Positions 41,715 to 51,227 of a DNA stretch of 64,000 bases are shown here, one piece after another. Source of the stretch: Ruminococcus bovis (GTDB lineage: Bacteria > Bacillota > Clostridia > Oscillospirales > Acutalibacteraceae). A program made the position numbers and the translations under genes. Location of the stretch: assembly GCF_005601135.1 (NCBI RefSeq), contig NZ_CP039381.1, forward strand, positions 1,857,941-1,921,940, in the 5' to 3' direction. The number at the start of each line of letters is the position of its first letter. The stretch's first letter is position 1. The notes under the pieces were generated by a model, which was given only the letters and a program-made list of their open reading frames with translations, searched no databases and was not told the DNA's origin.

Positions 41715-43465
41715 ATACTTCAACTTACAAGAAAAAAGTGAATAAAACTGCATTAAGATGGATATTGAAGAAAAGCAAATCTCAGCTACCATCAATTATT
41801 CTTCTAGTTGTAATTTATGCAATCCTTGCAATAATCGGTGTGTACCTAGCTATTGCCAGTAAATACCTTGTAAATGCTGCAACAGGTAATGACCCAAGTT
41901 ATGCAAATGACCCTCTTTCAGGTGTTACACATTATGGTTTGATATTTGGTGGTATAGTGTGTGCAGATATTTTCTTTAGTGTACTACAGAGAATTTTTGT
42001 TTTTAGAATTAGTGCTAAGCTGGAAATCAGCTACAAAACAGATTTGTTTCAACAGATATTGGAAAAAGAATTTGCCGATGTTTCAGCTTATCATTCCGGT
42101 GAATTGTTAAACAGACTTACCAGTGACATTAGCACAATTACAAATGCTATCGTTACAATTATTCCCCAGCTTACATATATGATTGTAAAACTTGCAGGTG
42201 TGTTTATTGTTTTGATACAAATAAGTATCCCTTTTACAATGGTGTTTGTTGTTGGTGGTGCATTGGCACTTTTTGTGGCATCTTTGTATAGAACTAAGAT
42301 GAAAAATTTTCACAAGAAAGGTCAAGAAACTGACGGCAAGGTAAGAAGCTTTTTGCAAGAAATTATTGCAAGTTTACTCCTAGTTAAGTCCTTTGATATT
42401 GAAGATGAAGTTCTAAAAGATGCAAAAGACTTGCAACAAAAGAACTATGTGATCCGTAGAAAGAGAAACACACTTTCTGTCATAAGTTCCTCAGCATTTT
42501 CATTTGTGTTTATGCTTGGCTATGCTTTTGGTCTGATTTGGGGTGCTTATAATATTGTTCATGGCAATATTACATACGGTGTGCTAACAGAAATTATAGC
42601 CTTAGTGTCACAAATTCAAGGTCCAATCTCAGGACTTACAGGAATTTTTCCTACTTATTTTGCTGCTACTGCATCAGCAGAAAGAATTATGGAAATTGAG
42701 TCACTTCCACAGGAAAGAAAGTTTAACAAAAGTGAAATTAATGTGGAAAACATTTATAATAACCTAAAGTCCATCAATTTTGATAATATTACTTTTAGTT
42801 ATGGTAGAGATGAAGTCCTTTCAAATACAAGCCTAAAAATCAATAAAGGCGATTTTGTTGCCATTATGGGTATTACCGGTATTGGCAAAAGCACACTTAT
42901 GAAACTGCTAATGTCAGTTTTCAATGTTTCAAGTGGTGAAATTTATCTTGATTTAAAGGATAACAAAAAGCTTTATATTGATAAAAATTCAAGAAAAATG
43001 TTTGCCTATGTGCCACAAGGTAACTTCCTACTTTCAGGTACAATTAGGGATAATCTGCTGATTGTATCACCAAATGCCACTGATGAAGAAATCCATTCTT
43101 CACTAAAAATTGCTTGTGCTGATTTTGTAGATACTTTGCCTAGTGGACTTGACACAATGTTAGGTGAGAGAGGTATCGGACTTTCAGAGGGACAAGTTCA
43201 GCGACTTGCTATTGCAAGGGCAATCCTTACTAAGTCACCTATTCTATTACTTGATGAATGTACCTCAGCACTTGATGAAGAAACAGAAAAAAGATTACTT
43301 CAAAATCTTGTAAATCTACAAAACAAAACTTGTATGATTATCACTCATGAAAAAGCTGCACTTTCAATTTGTAACAAAGAAGTTTGTATTGAAGATAAGA
43401 AAATTATTGTAAAGGAAAATAAATGTGAAAAAGAAATTTTCTCCAAAAGAAAAAACTCAATATAA
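41711..43465 (+). CDS. ABC exporter (fused membrane and ATPase domains)
   Basis: 584 aa. Six membrane segments lie in residues ~28-320. The ATPase domain has Walker A GITGIGKST (387-395), Q-loop YVPQGNF, signature LSEGQ (491-495), Walker B ILLLDE (511-516) and an H-loop ITHE. No N-terminal C39 peptidase is present. ABC exporters of this build move peptides or lipids outward. Its ATG overlaps the peptidase stop by 4 bases, and the nucleotidyltransferase gene starts within its last 41 bases. Confidence 0.9.
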   Translation: MNTSTYKKKVNKTALRWILKKSKSQLPSIILLVVIYAILAIIGVYLAIASKYLVNAATGNDPSYANDPLSGVTHYGLIFGGIVCADIFFSVLQRIFVFRISAKLEISYKTDLFQQILEKEFADVSAYHSGELLNRLTSDISTITNAIVTIIPQLTYMIVKLAGVFIVLIQISIPFTMVFVVGGALALFVASLYRTKMKNFHKKGQETDGKVRSFLQEIIASLLLVKSFDIEDEVLKDAKDLQQKNYVIRRKRNTLSVISSSAFSFVFMLGYAFGLIWGAYNIVHGNITYGVLTEIIALVSQIQGPISGLTGIFPTYFAATASAERIMEIESLPQERKFNKSEINVENIYNNLKSINFDNITFSYGRDEVLSNTSLKINKGDFVAIMGITGIGKSTLMKLLMSVFNVSSGEIYLDLKDNKKLYIDKNSRKMFAYVPQGNFLLSGTIRDNLLIVSPNATDEEIHSSLKIACADFVDTLPSGLDTMLGERGIGLSEGQVQRLAIARAILTKSPILLLDECTSALDEETEKRLLQNLVNLQNKTCMIITHEKAALSICNKEVCIEDKKIIVKENKCEKEIFSKRKNSI

Positions 43466-44609
43466 ATTTCTACTTAATGTACTTGGCTTTCTATTTTCTA
43501 ATATTCCTTTAAAGAATAATGATGAAATTGATTTTAGGGAGTTGTACTTTACCTCTGCAAAAAGCAGAGTTGCAAATATGGTTTCCTATGCCTTAGAAAA
43601 AAGCAAAATCAATGTGCCAAAAGAAATTATGGATATGTTCATTAGGTGCAGAAAGTTTATGTTGATGAAGGATGCATCTCAGTTTTCTGCTACCAAAAAG
43701 TTAATTACTGAATTTGAAAAGCAGGGAATAGACAACCTACTTGTGAAGGGTCAGTTTATTAAAGATACCTACCCTCAACCGGATTTTAGGGTAACAAATG
43801 ATGTTGATATTCATATTAAAAATAAAGATATTGAAAAGGCTAGGACTATACTTTCTAGCCTAGATTATAGAATAATTCAGTCAACTGATGATTTAATTGT
43901 TGCAGTACAAGACCCATTTGTACAGCTTGAAATTCATTGTGATAACGGTAACTTTAGAAATTCAACATTTACAGAAAATCTGTTCAGTAATGCAAATCTA
44001 ATTGATAACACCAACCACACCTATAAGTTCACTGATGAATACCACTATATTTATATTGTTGAGCATTTTGCTAAGCATTATCGTGATTTAGGTGGTATGG
44101 GTGTCAGAATGATAATTGATGTTTATTTCTTAAATAAATATCTGAAAAATAATAATGCTGACTTTAACTTTATAAATGAAAAGTTAAAAGAAAATAACCT
44201 TACAAAATTCCATGAAATGTTACTTGAAAAAGCTGATTTATATTTCAATAAAGGAATTAAAGACTTTGATGATGTTGATGTTTATATTCTTTCAAATATG
44301 ACTTTCGGTACAGAAGAAAACAAAATTCTTAATGAGAGAAGAAAGTACAATGAAGAATATAATAATTCTACAGAAGAAAATTATATTAAAACTCGAATTT
44401 TCCCACCATACAAAAGGATGGTACAGGAATATCCAAGTTTAAAGAATAAAAAATTGCTTTTACCTTTATATTGGCTACATAGAGATTTCAAAATTTTAAC
44501 TTCAAAGAACCTAAAACAGTATCAAGAGAATATGTCAGAATATAAAAAGTATGACAACAAAGAAGAAATTGATTTCCTTGATAATGTTATGAAAAAGTCA
44601 GGTTTCTGA
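43425..44609 (+). CDS. Nucleotidyltransferase-fold protein (NTP_transf_5 family)
   Basis: 394 aa, starting with GTG. LLVKGQFIKDTYPQPDFRVTN followed by DVDIHIKNKD carries the acidic pair of the nucleotidyltransferase fold near residues 120-130. The rest is helical and Lys/Asn-rich (FAKHYRDLGGMGVRMIIDVY). Such proteins recur in lasso-peptide and other RiPP clusters beside HPr-kinase-like and ABC genes; their role is unresolved. It ends the five-gene cluster. Confidence 0.78.
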   Translation: MKKKFSPKEKTQYKFLLNVLGFLFSNIPLKNNDEIDFRELYFTSAKSRVANMVSYALEKSKINVPKEIMDMFIRCRKFMLMKDASQFSATKKLITEFEKQGIDNLLVKGQFIKDTYPQPDFRVTNDVDIHIKNKDIEKARTILSSLDYRIIQSTDDLIVAVQDPFVQLEIHCDNGNFRNSTFTENLFSNANLIDNTNHTYKFTDEYHYIYIVEHFAKHYRDLGGMGVRMIIDVYFLNKYLKNNNADFNFINEKLKENNLTKFHEMLLEKADLYFNKGIKDFDDVDVYILSNMTFGTEENKILNERRKYNEEYNNSTEENYIKTRIFPPYKRMVQEYPSLKNKKLLLPLYWLHRDFKILTSKNLKQYQENMSEYKKYDNKEEIDFLDNVMKKSGF

Positions 44610-44634
44610 TTTTTATAACAATTTTTTACAAACA

Positions 44635-44663
44635 TTGATTTTTAGTTAACTAGGTGGTATAAT
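44635..44663 (+). promoter_or_regulatory. Promoter of panD
   Basis: TTGATT (44635-44640), 17 bases, TATAAT (44658-44663). Confidence 0.65.
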
Positions 44664-44696
44664 AGATAAGATAGAGAAATAATTAAGGGTGATTTG

Positions 44697-45074
44697 ATGA
44701 TTACTATGTTAAAAAGTAAGCTACATAGAGCAGTTGTAACAGAAGCTGATGTTAACTATGTAGGTAGTATAACTATTGACAAAGATTTAATGGAAAAGTC
44801 AGGCATCTATGAATATGAAAAAGTTAGTGTTGTAGATGTTGAAAATGGTCAACGCTTTGATACATATGTTATTGCCGGTGAAAGAGGTAGCCGTATCATT
44901 TGTGTTAACGGTGCAGCAGCAAGACTTGTTGCAGTTGGTGACCATGTTATTATTATGGCTTATAAATTAATTGAAGAAAAAGATGCTGAGTCTCACACGC
45001 CAACTGTTGTTTTCCTTGATAGTGACAACAACCCTTGTGAAGAAAAAGAATGTAAGAGAACTGTCGGCAAATAA
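44697..45074 (+). CDS. panD: Aspartate 1-decarboxylase
   Basis: 125 aa. [20 protein letters not shown] is typical of PanD, and the self-cleavage site is Gly23-Ser24 (YVGSITID), which yields the pyruvoyl cofactor. It makes beta-alanine for pantothenate. The ATG is preferred to the TTG three bases earlier because of the spacing from AAGGG. It is transcribed alone, with its own promoter and terminator; no other pantothenate gene is nearby. Confidence 0.95.
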   Translation: MITMLKSKLHRAVVTEADVNYVGSITIDKDLMEKSGIYEYEKVSVVDVENGQRFDTYVIAGERGSRIICVNGAAARLVAVGDHVIIMAYKLIEEKDAESHTPTVVFLDSDNNPCEEKECKRTVGK

Positions 45075-45081
45075 AAGTTTT

Positions 45082-45122
45082 ACCCCATTGCAAAAAGCAT
45101 TTATTGCATTGGGGTTAATTTT
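45082..45122 (+). terminator. Terminator of panD
   Basis: 12-bp stem with one mismatch (ACCCCATTGCAA / TTGCATTGGGGT) followed by TAATTTTTG. Confidence 0.75.
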
Positions 45123-45169
45123 TGCAATAAAAGGCTTAGTCTTTTAAATAAATGTTAGGGAGTATGAGT

Positions 45170-46543
45170 ATGAACAAACAAAAAATCAACAATGAAGCAA
45201 TTTACGATGCCCGTAAATTGGGTAAAGGCAAAATGGTTGTCCTTGGTTTGCAACATATGTTTGCAATGTTTGGTGCAACAGTAGTTGTACCACTGATTAC
45301 AGGTCTTTCTGTATCATCAACATTGCTATTTGCAGGTCTTGGTACATTACTATTCCACCTTATTACGAAAGGTAAAGTACCTGCATTCCTAGGTTCTTCA
45401 TTTGCATTCCTTGCAGGTTATGCAACAATTGCACCTAAGGGTGAAGCAAACCTACTACCATACGCTTGTTTTGGTGTAGCTTGTGCATCAGTTCTTTACT
45501 TTATTTTGTCAGCATTATTTAAAGCATTCGGTGCTCACCGAGTAATGAAGTTTTTCCCACCTATTGTAACAGGTCCCATTATCATTGCTATCGGTTTAAC
45601 ACTTGCACCATCAGCTATCAACAACTGTGAAAGCTCCGGTGACAATGCCGGTTTATCTTGGATAGTTGCTATTGTGGCAATTGCAATTATCATTATTTGT
45701 AACATCTTCGGTAAAGGTATGATTAAGATTATCCCTATTATCTGTGGTGTTCTTGGTTCATATGTTGTAGCAGTTTGCTTAGGTTTAGTTGACTTTACTT
45801 CAGTTGCAAAGGCTGATTGGATTGGACTGCCTTTTACATATGACCAAACAGTATTCAGCATCTTTACAGGCGACACTGATTGGGGCTTAATTACAACATC
45901 AATTATCACAATTGTTCCTATTGCTCTTGCAACAATGGTTGAACATATCGGTGATGTTTCTGCTATTTCATCAACAATCGGCAAGAACTGTATTGCTGAC
46001 CCGGGTTTACATAGAACACTTCTTGGTGACGGTGCAGCAACACTTCTAGCAGCACTATTCGGTGCACCTGCTAACACAACATATGGTGAAAACACAGGTG
46101 TTCTTAACCTTACAAAGGTATTTGACTCAAGAGTTATCAGAATTGCAGCATTCTTTGCAATCCTATTCTCATTCTCACCAAAGTTTGCAGCAATCGTTAC
46201 ATCAATTCCATCAGCTACAGTTGGTGGTGTTTCACTTGTACTATACGGTATGATTTCTTCAGTTGGTGTTAGAAACATTGTTGAAAACAAAATCGACTTT
46301 ACAAGTATGAGAAATGTTCTTATTATGGCTATTATCCTTGTACTAGCTTTAGGTATTACTTTCTCAACTGCCGGTAATATTTCTTTCACAATCGGTTCTG
46401 TAACAATTCAGCTTTCAGGTCTAGCAGTAGGTTCTCTAGTTGGTATTATCCTAAATGCTATCATCCCGGGTAATGACTATAAGTTCCAAACTGATGAAGA
46501 CTTAGGTGCTAACGAAATTCAAAAAGATACAAGAGAAATGTAA
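45170..46543 (+). CDS. uraA: Uracil permease of the NCS2 family
   Basis: About 457 aa. NCS2 features include VLGLQHMFAMFGATVVVPLI at the first segments, the substrate-site region MVEHIGDVSAIS and the family motif TYGENTGVLNLT. Some 12-14 membrane segments are expected. It imports uracil with protons or another cation; xanthine specificity cannot be excluded. Of three in-frame ATGs, the third is best spaced from TAGGGAG. Confidence 0.88.
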   Translation: MNKQKINNEAIYDARKLGKGKMVVLGLQHMFAMFGATVVVPLITGLSVSSTLLFAGLGTLLFHLITKGKVPAFLGSSFAFLAGYATIAPKGEANLLPYACFGVACASVLYFILSALFKAFGAHRVMKFFPPIVTGPIIIAIGLTLAPSAINNCESSGDNAGLSWIVAIVAIAIIIICNIFGKGMIKIIPIICGVLGSYVVAVCLGLVDFTSVAKADWIGLPFTYDQTVFSIFTGDTDWGLITTSIITIVPIALATMVEHIGDVSAISSTIGKNCIADPGLHRTLLGDGAATLLAALFGAPANTTYGENTGVLNLTKVFDSRVIRIAAFFAILFSFSPKFAAIVTSIPSATVGGVSLVLYGMISSVGVRNIVENKIDFTSMRNVLIMAIILVLALGITFSTAGNISFTIGSVTIQLSGLAVGSLVGIILNAIIPGNDYKFQTDEDLGANEIQKDTREM

Positions 46544-46579
46544 TTTTAATATTCCATATAAATTCAATATTAATTGATT

Positions 46580-46607
46580 AAACCTCCCTTAATGGGAGGT
46601 TTTTTGT
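46580..46607 (+). terminator. Terminator of the uracil permease gene
   Basis: 9-bp stem (AAACCTCCC / GGGAGGTTT) with a 5-base loop and a T run. Confidence 0.85.
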
Positions 46608-46667
46608 TTGTAATTTTAATATTCATGATTTAAAAATAAAAAAGTTAATGTAATATATTATACAGTA

Positions 46668-46695
46668 TTGACAAAATTACAATATAAATTATAAT
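46668..46695 (+). promoter_or_regulatory. Promoter of the first tandem LRR gene
   Basis: TTGACA (46668-46673), 16 bases, TATAAT (46690-46695). The whole upstream region to the start codon is nearly identical to that of the second copy (48627). Confidence 0.75.
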
Positions 46696-46752
46696 TTTAT
46701 ATATAAGATAGTGTATTTATAAAATAGTTTTTGCTACTTAGAAGGTGATTTT

Positions 46753-48545
46753 ATGAAAAATTAATTAGCTTATTTTTAGTATTTATGTTATTGGTTACTG
46801 TTATACCATTTAATGCATTAGCTGATACGGATAGTGCAGGCATAACAGTTGGTTATGACTTAGGTAAGAATTTTCAAATTACTTATGATAAAACTTCAAA
46901 GACATTAACAGTTCAAGGTAAAGGATGTTTTGGCAAGTTAGGTTTTTCAGAGCTTTACAATTATAATTTAGGTAATCCAATGTATTGGGATTGGAAAGAG
47001 GATTACTTTCCACCAACAACTTATGCAGAAAATATTGTAATAGGTGAAGGAATAACTGCAATTGGTGACTATATGTTTATTAATTCCTATAATGCAAAAA
47101 AAATTACTTTACCTAAAAGCCTGAAAAGAATCGGCAAAGCCTCATTTTTGAATTGTTTAAGTTTGCAAAAAATCATTGGTGGACAGAATGTTAGCCAAAT
47201 TGACGGTGGAGCTTTTTTATATTGTTCAGATATTAAGAATATTTCTTTCCCAAATCTTGTGAAAATTGATAATTCAAGGGTTCGTGTATTTACCGTTAGT
47301 GATGAAGCTGATGAATATTTGTGGTTATTAGAAAAGAGTTTTAGTGTAGGACCATTTGTGCATTGTAGAAATCTTGAAAGCATTTATATTCCAAAGGTAA
47401 AAAAACTTGCTGATAGAACATTTTTTGATTGTCCAAAACTAAAGACAATTAACAAGAATAATAATTTGAATAATATTACAGATATGGGTGTATCTGTGTT
47501 TTATAATTGCAAAAGCCTAAAAAGTATTTCTTTACCGAAGATAAAGACAGTAAAAAGCAGTGCGTTGATAAAAAAAGGTGATAGTGGTGGAATTGTACTT
47601 CCTAGTGGTGACTTGCATTGCGAAGGGGCTTTTGAAAATTGTTCATCATTAGAAAAAATTAATATTCCAAATGTAGAAGTCATTGGTAATAACTCATTTT
47701 ACAATTGTAAAAACTTAAAAAGTATAAATAAGAATAACAGCCTTTCTAAACTGACTTATCTAGGTTCAGGTGTATTTGCAAAATGTGAAAAGTTAGAGAA
47801 GATTTCTTTGCCAAAGGTACAGCAACTAAAAATGACAAAGTATAAAGCAAGTGATTTACGGTTCTATAATGAACAACCAACTGACTTTTACTATGAGTGT
47901 ATTAGTGATTTGCGTTCCTGTGACAGAGTTTATGGTACATTTGAAGGTTGTACAAGGTTAAAGAGCATTTCAGCTCCTAATGTTAAAACTGTAGGAGCAA
48001 GGACTTTTTATAGTTGTAAAAGCTTAAAGAAAATTTCTTTACCAAAGGTAACTACTCTAGGTTCATCTGCATTCTTTAATTGTATTAATTTAACATCAGT
48101 TAATATGCCAAAGTTGCGTAATCTGCAAACAACAAAATGGACACAATTTAAACTTCTAAATGAAGGAACAGAATATATTCCTAAAAAGGTTAAGAGAAAG
48201 TATTATTATCGTGGTACATTTGAAAAGTGTGTTAAACTAAAGAAAATAACATCATCTTCTTTAGCTAATGTTGGAAAGTATGATTTTAAAGATTGTACAA
48301 GACTGGAGAGTATTACTCTTGGCAAAAATCTAAAATCAATAGGGGATAGTGCATTTAATAACAACAGAAAGTTAAAGTCAGTAAACATAAAGTCAACAAA
48401 GTTGAGTAAAGTAGGAAAATCAGCATTTTCTAAAATTTATTCAAAAGCAAAGTTTACTGTGCCAAAGAGTAAACTAAAGAAATACAAAAAGCTAATTAAA
48501 AGTAATGGAAAAGCTCCAAAAAATGTAAAATTCATAGCTAAATAA
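46753..48545 (+). pseudogene. BspA-like leucine-rich-repeat secreted protein, copy 1, frameshifted after the start codon
   Basis: The expected ATG (46753) follows the same AGAAGGTGATTTT as copy 2, but the A-tract after it has five A residues instead of six. This gives MKN then a stop. The frame resumes intact as 586 codons from 46785, missing the first part of the signal peptide (LLVTVIPFNALA remains). The rest is whole: LRR_5 repeats throughout (SLKKISLPKVTTLGSSAFFN) and a basic C-terminus. One-base slippage would restore a full secreted protein of about 597 aa, so it may be phase-variable, recently disrupted or a sequencing error. Confidence 0.75.
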
Positions 48546-48547
48546 AC

Positions 48548-48582
48548 AAAGCCTCCTATAGTTATACTGTAGGAGGCTTTAT
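48548..48582 (+). terminator. Terminator of LRR copy 1
   Basis: 11-bp stem (AAAGCCTCCTA / TAGGAGGCTTT), the same as after copy 2. Confidence 0.78.
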
Positions 48583-48626
48583 GATTTAGATTTTAAGTAT
48601 TATAATTACTAAATTACTATACAGTA

Positions 48627-48655
48627 TTGACAAAAAATACAATATAAAATATAAT
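48627..48655 (+). promoter_or_regulatory. Promoter of the second tandem LRR gene
   Basis: TTGACA (48627-48632), 17 bases, TATAAT (48650-48655). Confidence 0.78.
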
Positions 48656-48712
48656 TTTATGTATAAGATAGTGTATTTATAAAATAGTTTTTGCCACTTA
48701 GAAGGTGATTTT

Positions 48713-50467
48713 ATGAAAAAATTAATTAGCTTATTTTTAGTATTTATGTTATTGGTTACTGTTGTTCCGTTTAATGTATTAGCTGATACTGATGAGATAG
48801 AGATTAATGTTTATAGTAAGATCTTTAAAGCATTTTATAATAAAACTACCAATACCCTAACAATTACCGGTAAAGGTTTTTTTGATAGTGGAGTTTCTTC
48901 TAGTGATTATAATAATGGAAATCCATTTTATTGGGATGAAATTGCATTAGATAATACAAAAACAATTGTTATTTCTGAGGGTATTACAGGCATTGATGAC
49001 TTTACCTTTATTGGTTTTCAAAATGTTGAAACATTGATTCTTCCAAATTCAATGAAACATATTGGAAAATGTGCTTTCTTTGATTTGATAAAATTAAAAA
49101 GTATTCAAGGTGGTAAAAATGTAACACAAATTGACGGTGGTGCATTTATGAATTGTAAAAATCTAAAAAATATTTCTTTTCCAAATTTGCAAAAGCTAGA
49201 TGATAATGAGGTTAAATTATTTTCCCATTATAATGGTTTTGAGGATGGGACAGATGTTTGTCTTATTGGTGATTACTATAGTCCTTGGGTTTATGTAGGT
49301 GCGTTTATGCATTGTCAAAACTTAGAAAATGTTTACATACCTAAAGTAAAAAAATTAGGTGACAGAACATTCTTTGACTGTCAAAAGTTAAAGACAATCA
49401 ATAAGAATAATATACTAAATAATGTTACAAGTTTGGGTGTGTCAGTATTTCATAATTGTAAAAGCTTGAAGAATATTTCATTACCTAATATTACCACATT
49501 GAATAGTGGTAGGGTTGTAGATGAAGATACTCTAAATGGTAAAAAGTCTTTTATTGAGGGTACATTTAGCAACTGTTATTCACTTGAAAGTGTCAATATT
49601 CCAAAGGCAAAAGTTATAGGTGCAGATACGTTTTATCAATGTAAAAAATTGAAGAAAATAAATGCAAATAACAAACTTAATAATGTAACTTATCTTGGTG
49701 CAGGAGCATTTGCAAAATGTGAAAGTTTGGAAACTATCACATTGCCAAAAGTTGATGGATTGTATATGCTGAAATGGGCAGAACATGATGTTACCGATAT
49801 TACAAAAAATAGTGCCGGTCACTATTACGGTGAATTTGAATCACACTTTTTAGGATATAAATATCATGGTACATTTGAAGGTTGTACAAGGTTAAAGAGC
49901 ATTTCAGTTCCTAATGTAAAAACTGTAGGAGCAAGAACATTTTATAGTTGTAAAAGTTTAAAGAAAATATCGTTGCCTAAGGTAAAAGAACTTGGTTCAT
50001 CTGCGTTCTTTAACTGCATAAACTTGTCAACGGTAGATATTCCTAAATTAAAAAAATTACATTCTTCTGCTTGGAAAGTATATAAACAAAATCCTAATAA
50101 AAAGTATACTTTAATTGAAACACCGTATTATCGTGGTACATTTGAAAAGTGCGTTAAGCTGAAAAAAATAACATCATCTTCTTTAACTAATGTTGGAAAA
50201 TATGATTTTAAAGATTGTACAAGACTAGAGAGTATCACTCTAGGCAAAAATCTAAAATCAATAGGGGATAGTGCATTTAATAACAACAGAAAGTTAAAGT
50301 CAGTAAACATAAAATCAACAAAGTTGAGTAAAGTAGGAAAATCAGCGTTTTCAAAAATTTATTCAAAAGCAAAGTTTACTGTGCCAAAGAGTAAACTAAA
50401 GAAATACAAAAAGCTAATTAAAAGTAATGGAAAAGCTCCTAAAAATGTAAAATTCATAGCTAAATAA
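48713..50467 (+). CDS. BspA-like leucine-rich-repeat secreted protein, copy 2
   Basis: 584 aa. The signal peptide is MKKLISLFLVFMLLVTVVPF plus NVLA. LRR_5 repeats of about 22-24 residues run from ~75 to ~540 (CQKLKTINKNN, SLKNISLPNITTL, SLKKISLPKVKELGSSAFFN). The C-terminal ~115 residues differ from copy 1 at only one position or so and end with a Lys-rich stretch (VPKSKLKKYKKLIKSNGK). There is no dockerin or sorting signal; the basic tail may bind the cell wall. BspA-like proteins usually bind host or matrix proteins. Confidence 0.87.
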   Translation: MKKLISLFLVFMLLVTVVPFNVLADTDEIEINVYSKIFKAFYNKTTNTLTITGKGFFDSGVSSSDYNNGNPFYWDEIALDNTKTIVISEGITGIDDFTFIGFQNVETLILPNSMKHIGKCAFFDLIKLKSIQGGKNVTQIDGGAFMNCKNLKNISFPNLQKLDDNEVKLFSHYNGFEDGTDVCLIGDYYSPWVYVGAFMHCQNLENVYIPKVKKLGDRTFFDCQKLKTINKNNILNNVTSLGVSVFHNCKSLKNISLPNITTLNSGRVVDEDTLNGKKSFIEGTFSNCYSLESVNIPKAKVIGADTFYQCKKLKKINANNKLNNVTYLGAGAFAKCESLETITLPKVDGLYMLKWAEHDVTDITKNSAGHYYGEFESHFLGYKYHGTFEGCTRLKSISVPNVKTVGARTFYSCKSLKKISLPKVKELGSSAFFNCINLSTVDIPKLKKLHSSAWKVYKQNPNKKYTLIETPYYRGTFEKCVKLKKITSSSLTNVGKYDFKDCTRLESITLGKNLKSIGDSAFNNNRKLKSVNIKSTKLSKVGKSAFSKIYSKAKFTVPKSKLKKYKKLIKSNGKAPKNVKFIAK

Positions 50468-50469
50468 AC

Positions 50470-50504
50470 AAAGCCTCCTATAGTAGTACTGTAGGAGGCT
50501 TTAT
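50470..50504 (+). terminator. Terminator of LRR copy 2
   Basis: 11-bp stem (AAAGCCTCCTA / TAGGAGGCTTT) starting 3 bases after the stop. Confidence 0.78.
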
Positions 50505-50548
50505 GTTGCAGAAAAATAGGGCAGAAAGTAAAATTTCTGCCCTAATAA

Positions 50549-51208
50549 TTATTCTTCAGTTTTTTCTTCTGATTTTAATTTTTCGTTCATTCTATATGAG
50601 AGAGTCATTAAGCTATCTGTCATATGAACATTCTCAACAACAGTATCACTGTATTTTCTGGCAATATCAAAGTGAGAGAAATTCCAATATGCCTTAATTC
50701 CACAGTTGTAAAGTCTGTCAATAATAGTTGCAACACTTTGTCTCGGAATACATAGCATAGCTATTGAAATATCATTGTTCTTGATAAATTCATCAACTTG
50801 TGACTCAGGCATAACCTCAATATCATTAATCTTTGTACCGATAATATTAGGGTTAGTCTCAAAGATACCCTTAATGTTAAAGCCTCTTTCAGCAAAGTTA
50901 ATGTGAAGTGCAACTGCTTTACCAAGGTTACCTGCACCAAGAATAATAGCATTGTTTACCTTGTTAAGTCCAAGTATGTTTTCCATTTCACTTTTTAGAT
51001 ATGAGATACTGTATCCATAACCTTGCTGACCAAAACCACCAAAGCAGTTAAAGTCCTGTCTAATCTGACTGGCAGTAACATTCATCAGTTCAGCAAGTTT
51101 ACCTGAGCTTATTCTCTGCTCTCCGTTATCAGCAAGTTCCGAGATAAATCTGTAATATCTAGGAAGTCTTCTGATAACAGACATAGAAATCTTATTACTT
51201 TTTGGCAC
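50549..51208 (-). CDS. rex: Redox-sensing transcriptional repressor Rex
   Basis: About 219 aa. It has an N-terminal winged helix (MSVIRRLPRYYRFISEL, NVTASQIRQDFNCFGGFGQQ) and an NAD(H)-binding Rossmann domain with GAGNLGKA. Rex senses NADH/NAD+ and represses fermentation and hydrogen genes. The second in-frame GTG is preferred because AGGTGG is 8 bases upstream; the first GTG lies within that site. It is downstream of acn and icd on the same strand. Confidence 0.93.
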   Translation of the reverse strand: MPKSNKISMSVIRRLPRYYRFISELADNGEQRISSGKLAELMNVTASQIRQDFNCFGGFGQQGYGYSISYLKSEMENILGLNKVNNAIILGAGNLGKAVALHINFAERGFNIKGIFETNPNIIGTKINDIEVMPESQVDEFIKNNDISIAMLCIPRQSVATIIDRLYNCGIKAYWNFSHFDIARKYSDTVVENVHMTDSLMTLSYRMNEKLKSEEKTEE

Positions 51209-51227
51209 TACTAATGCCACCTTTCAA

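Noticed and set aside
40273..44609. Lasso peptide biosynthetic cluster.
   Set aside because: Kinase-like, nucleotidyltransferase and ABC genes fit, but the asparagine-synthetase-like cyclase and the transglutaminase-like leader peptidase are missing, and the candidate precursor lacks a lasso-type core.
45535..46389. A 284-codon minus-strand open frame opposite the uracil permease gene.
   Set aside because: It mirrors a strongly supported membrane transporter, has no ribosome site, and its composition is that of an antisense shadow.
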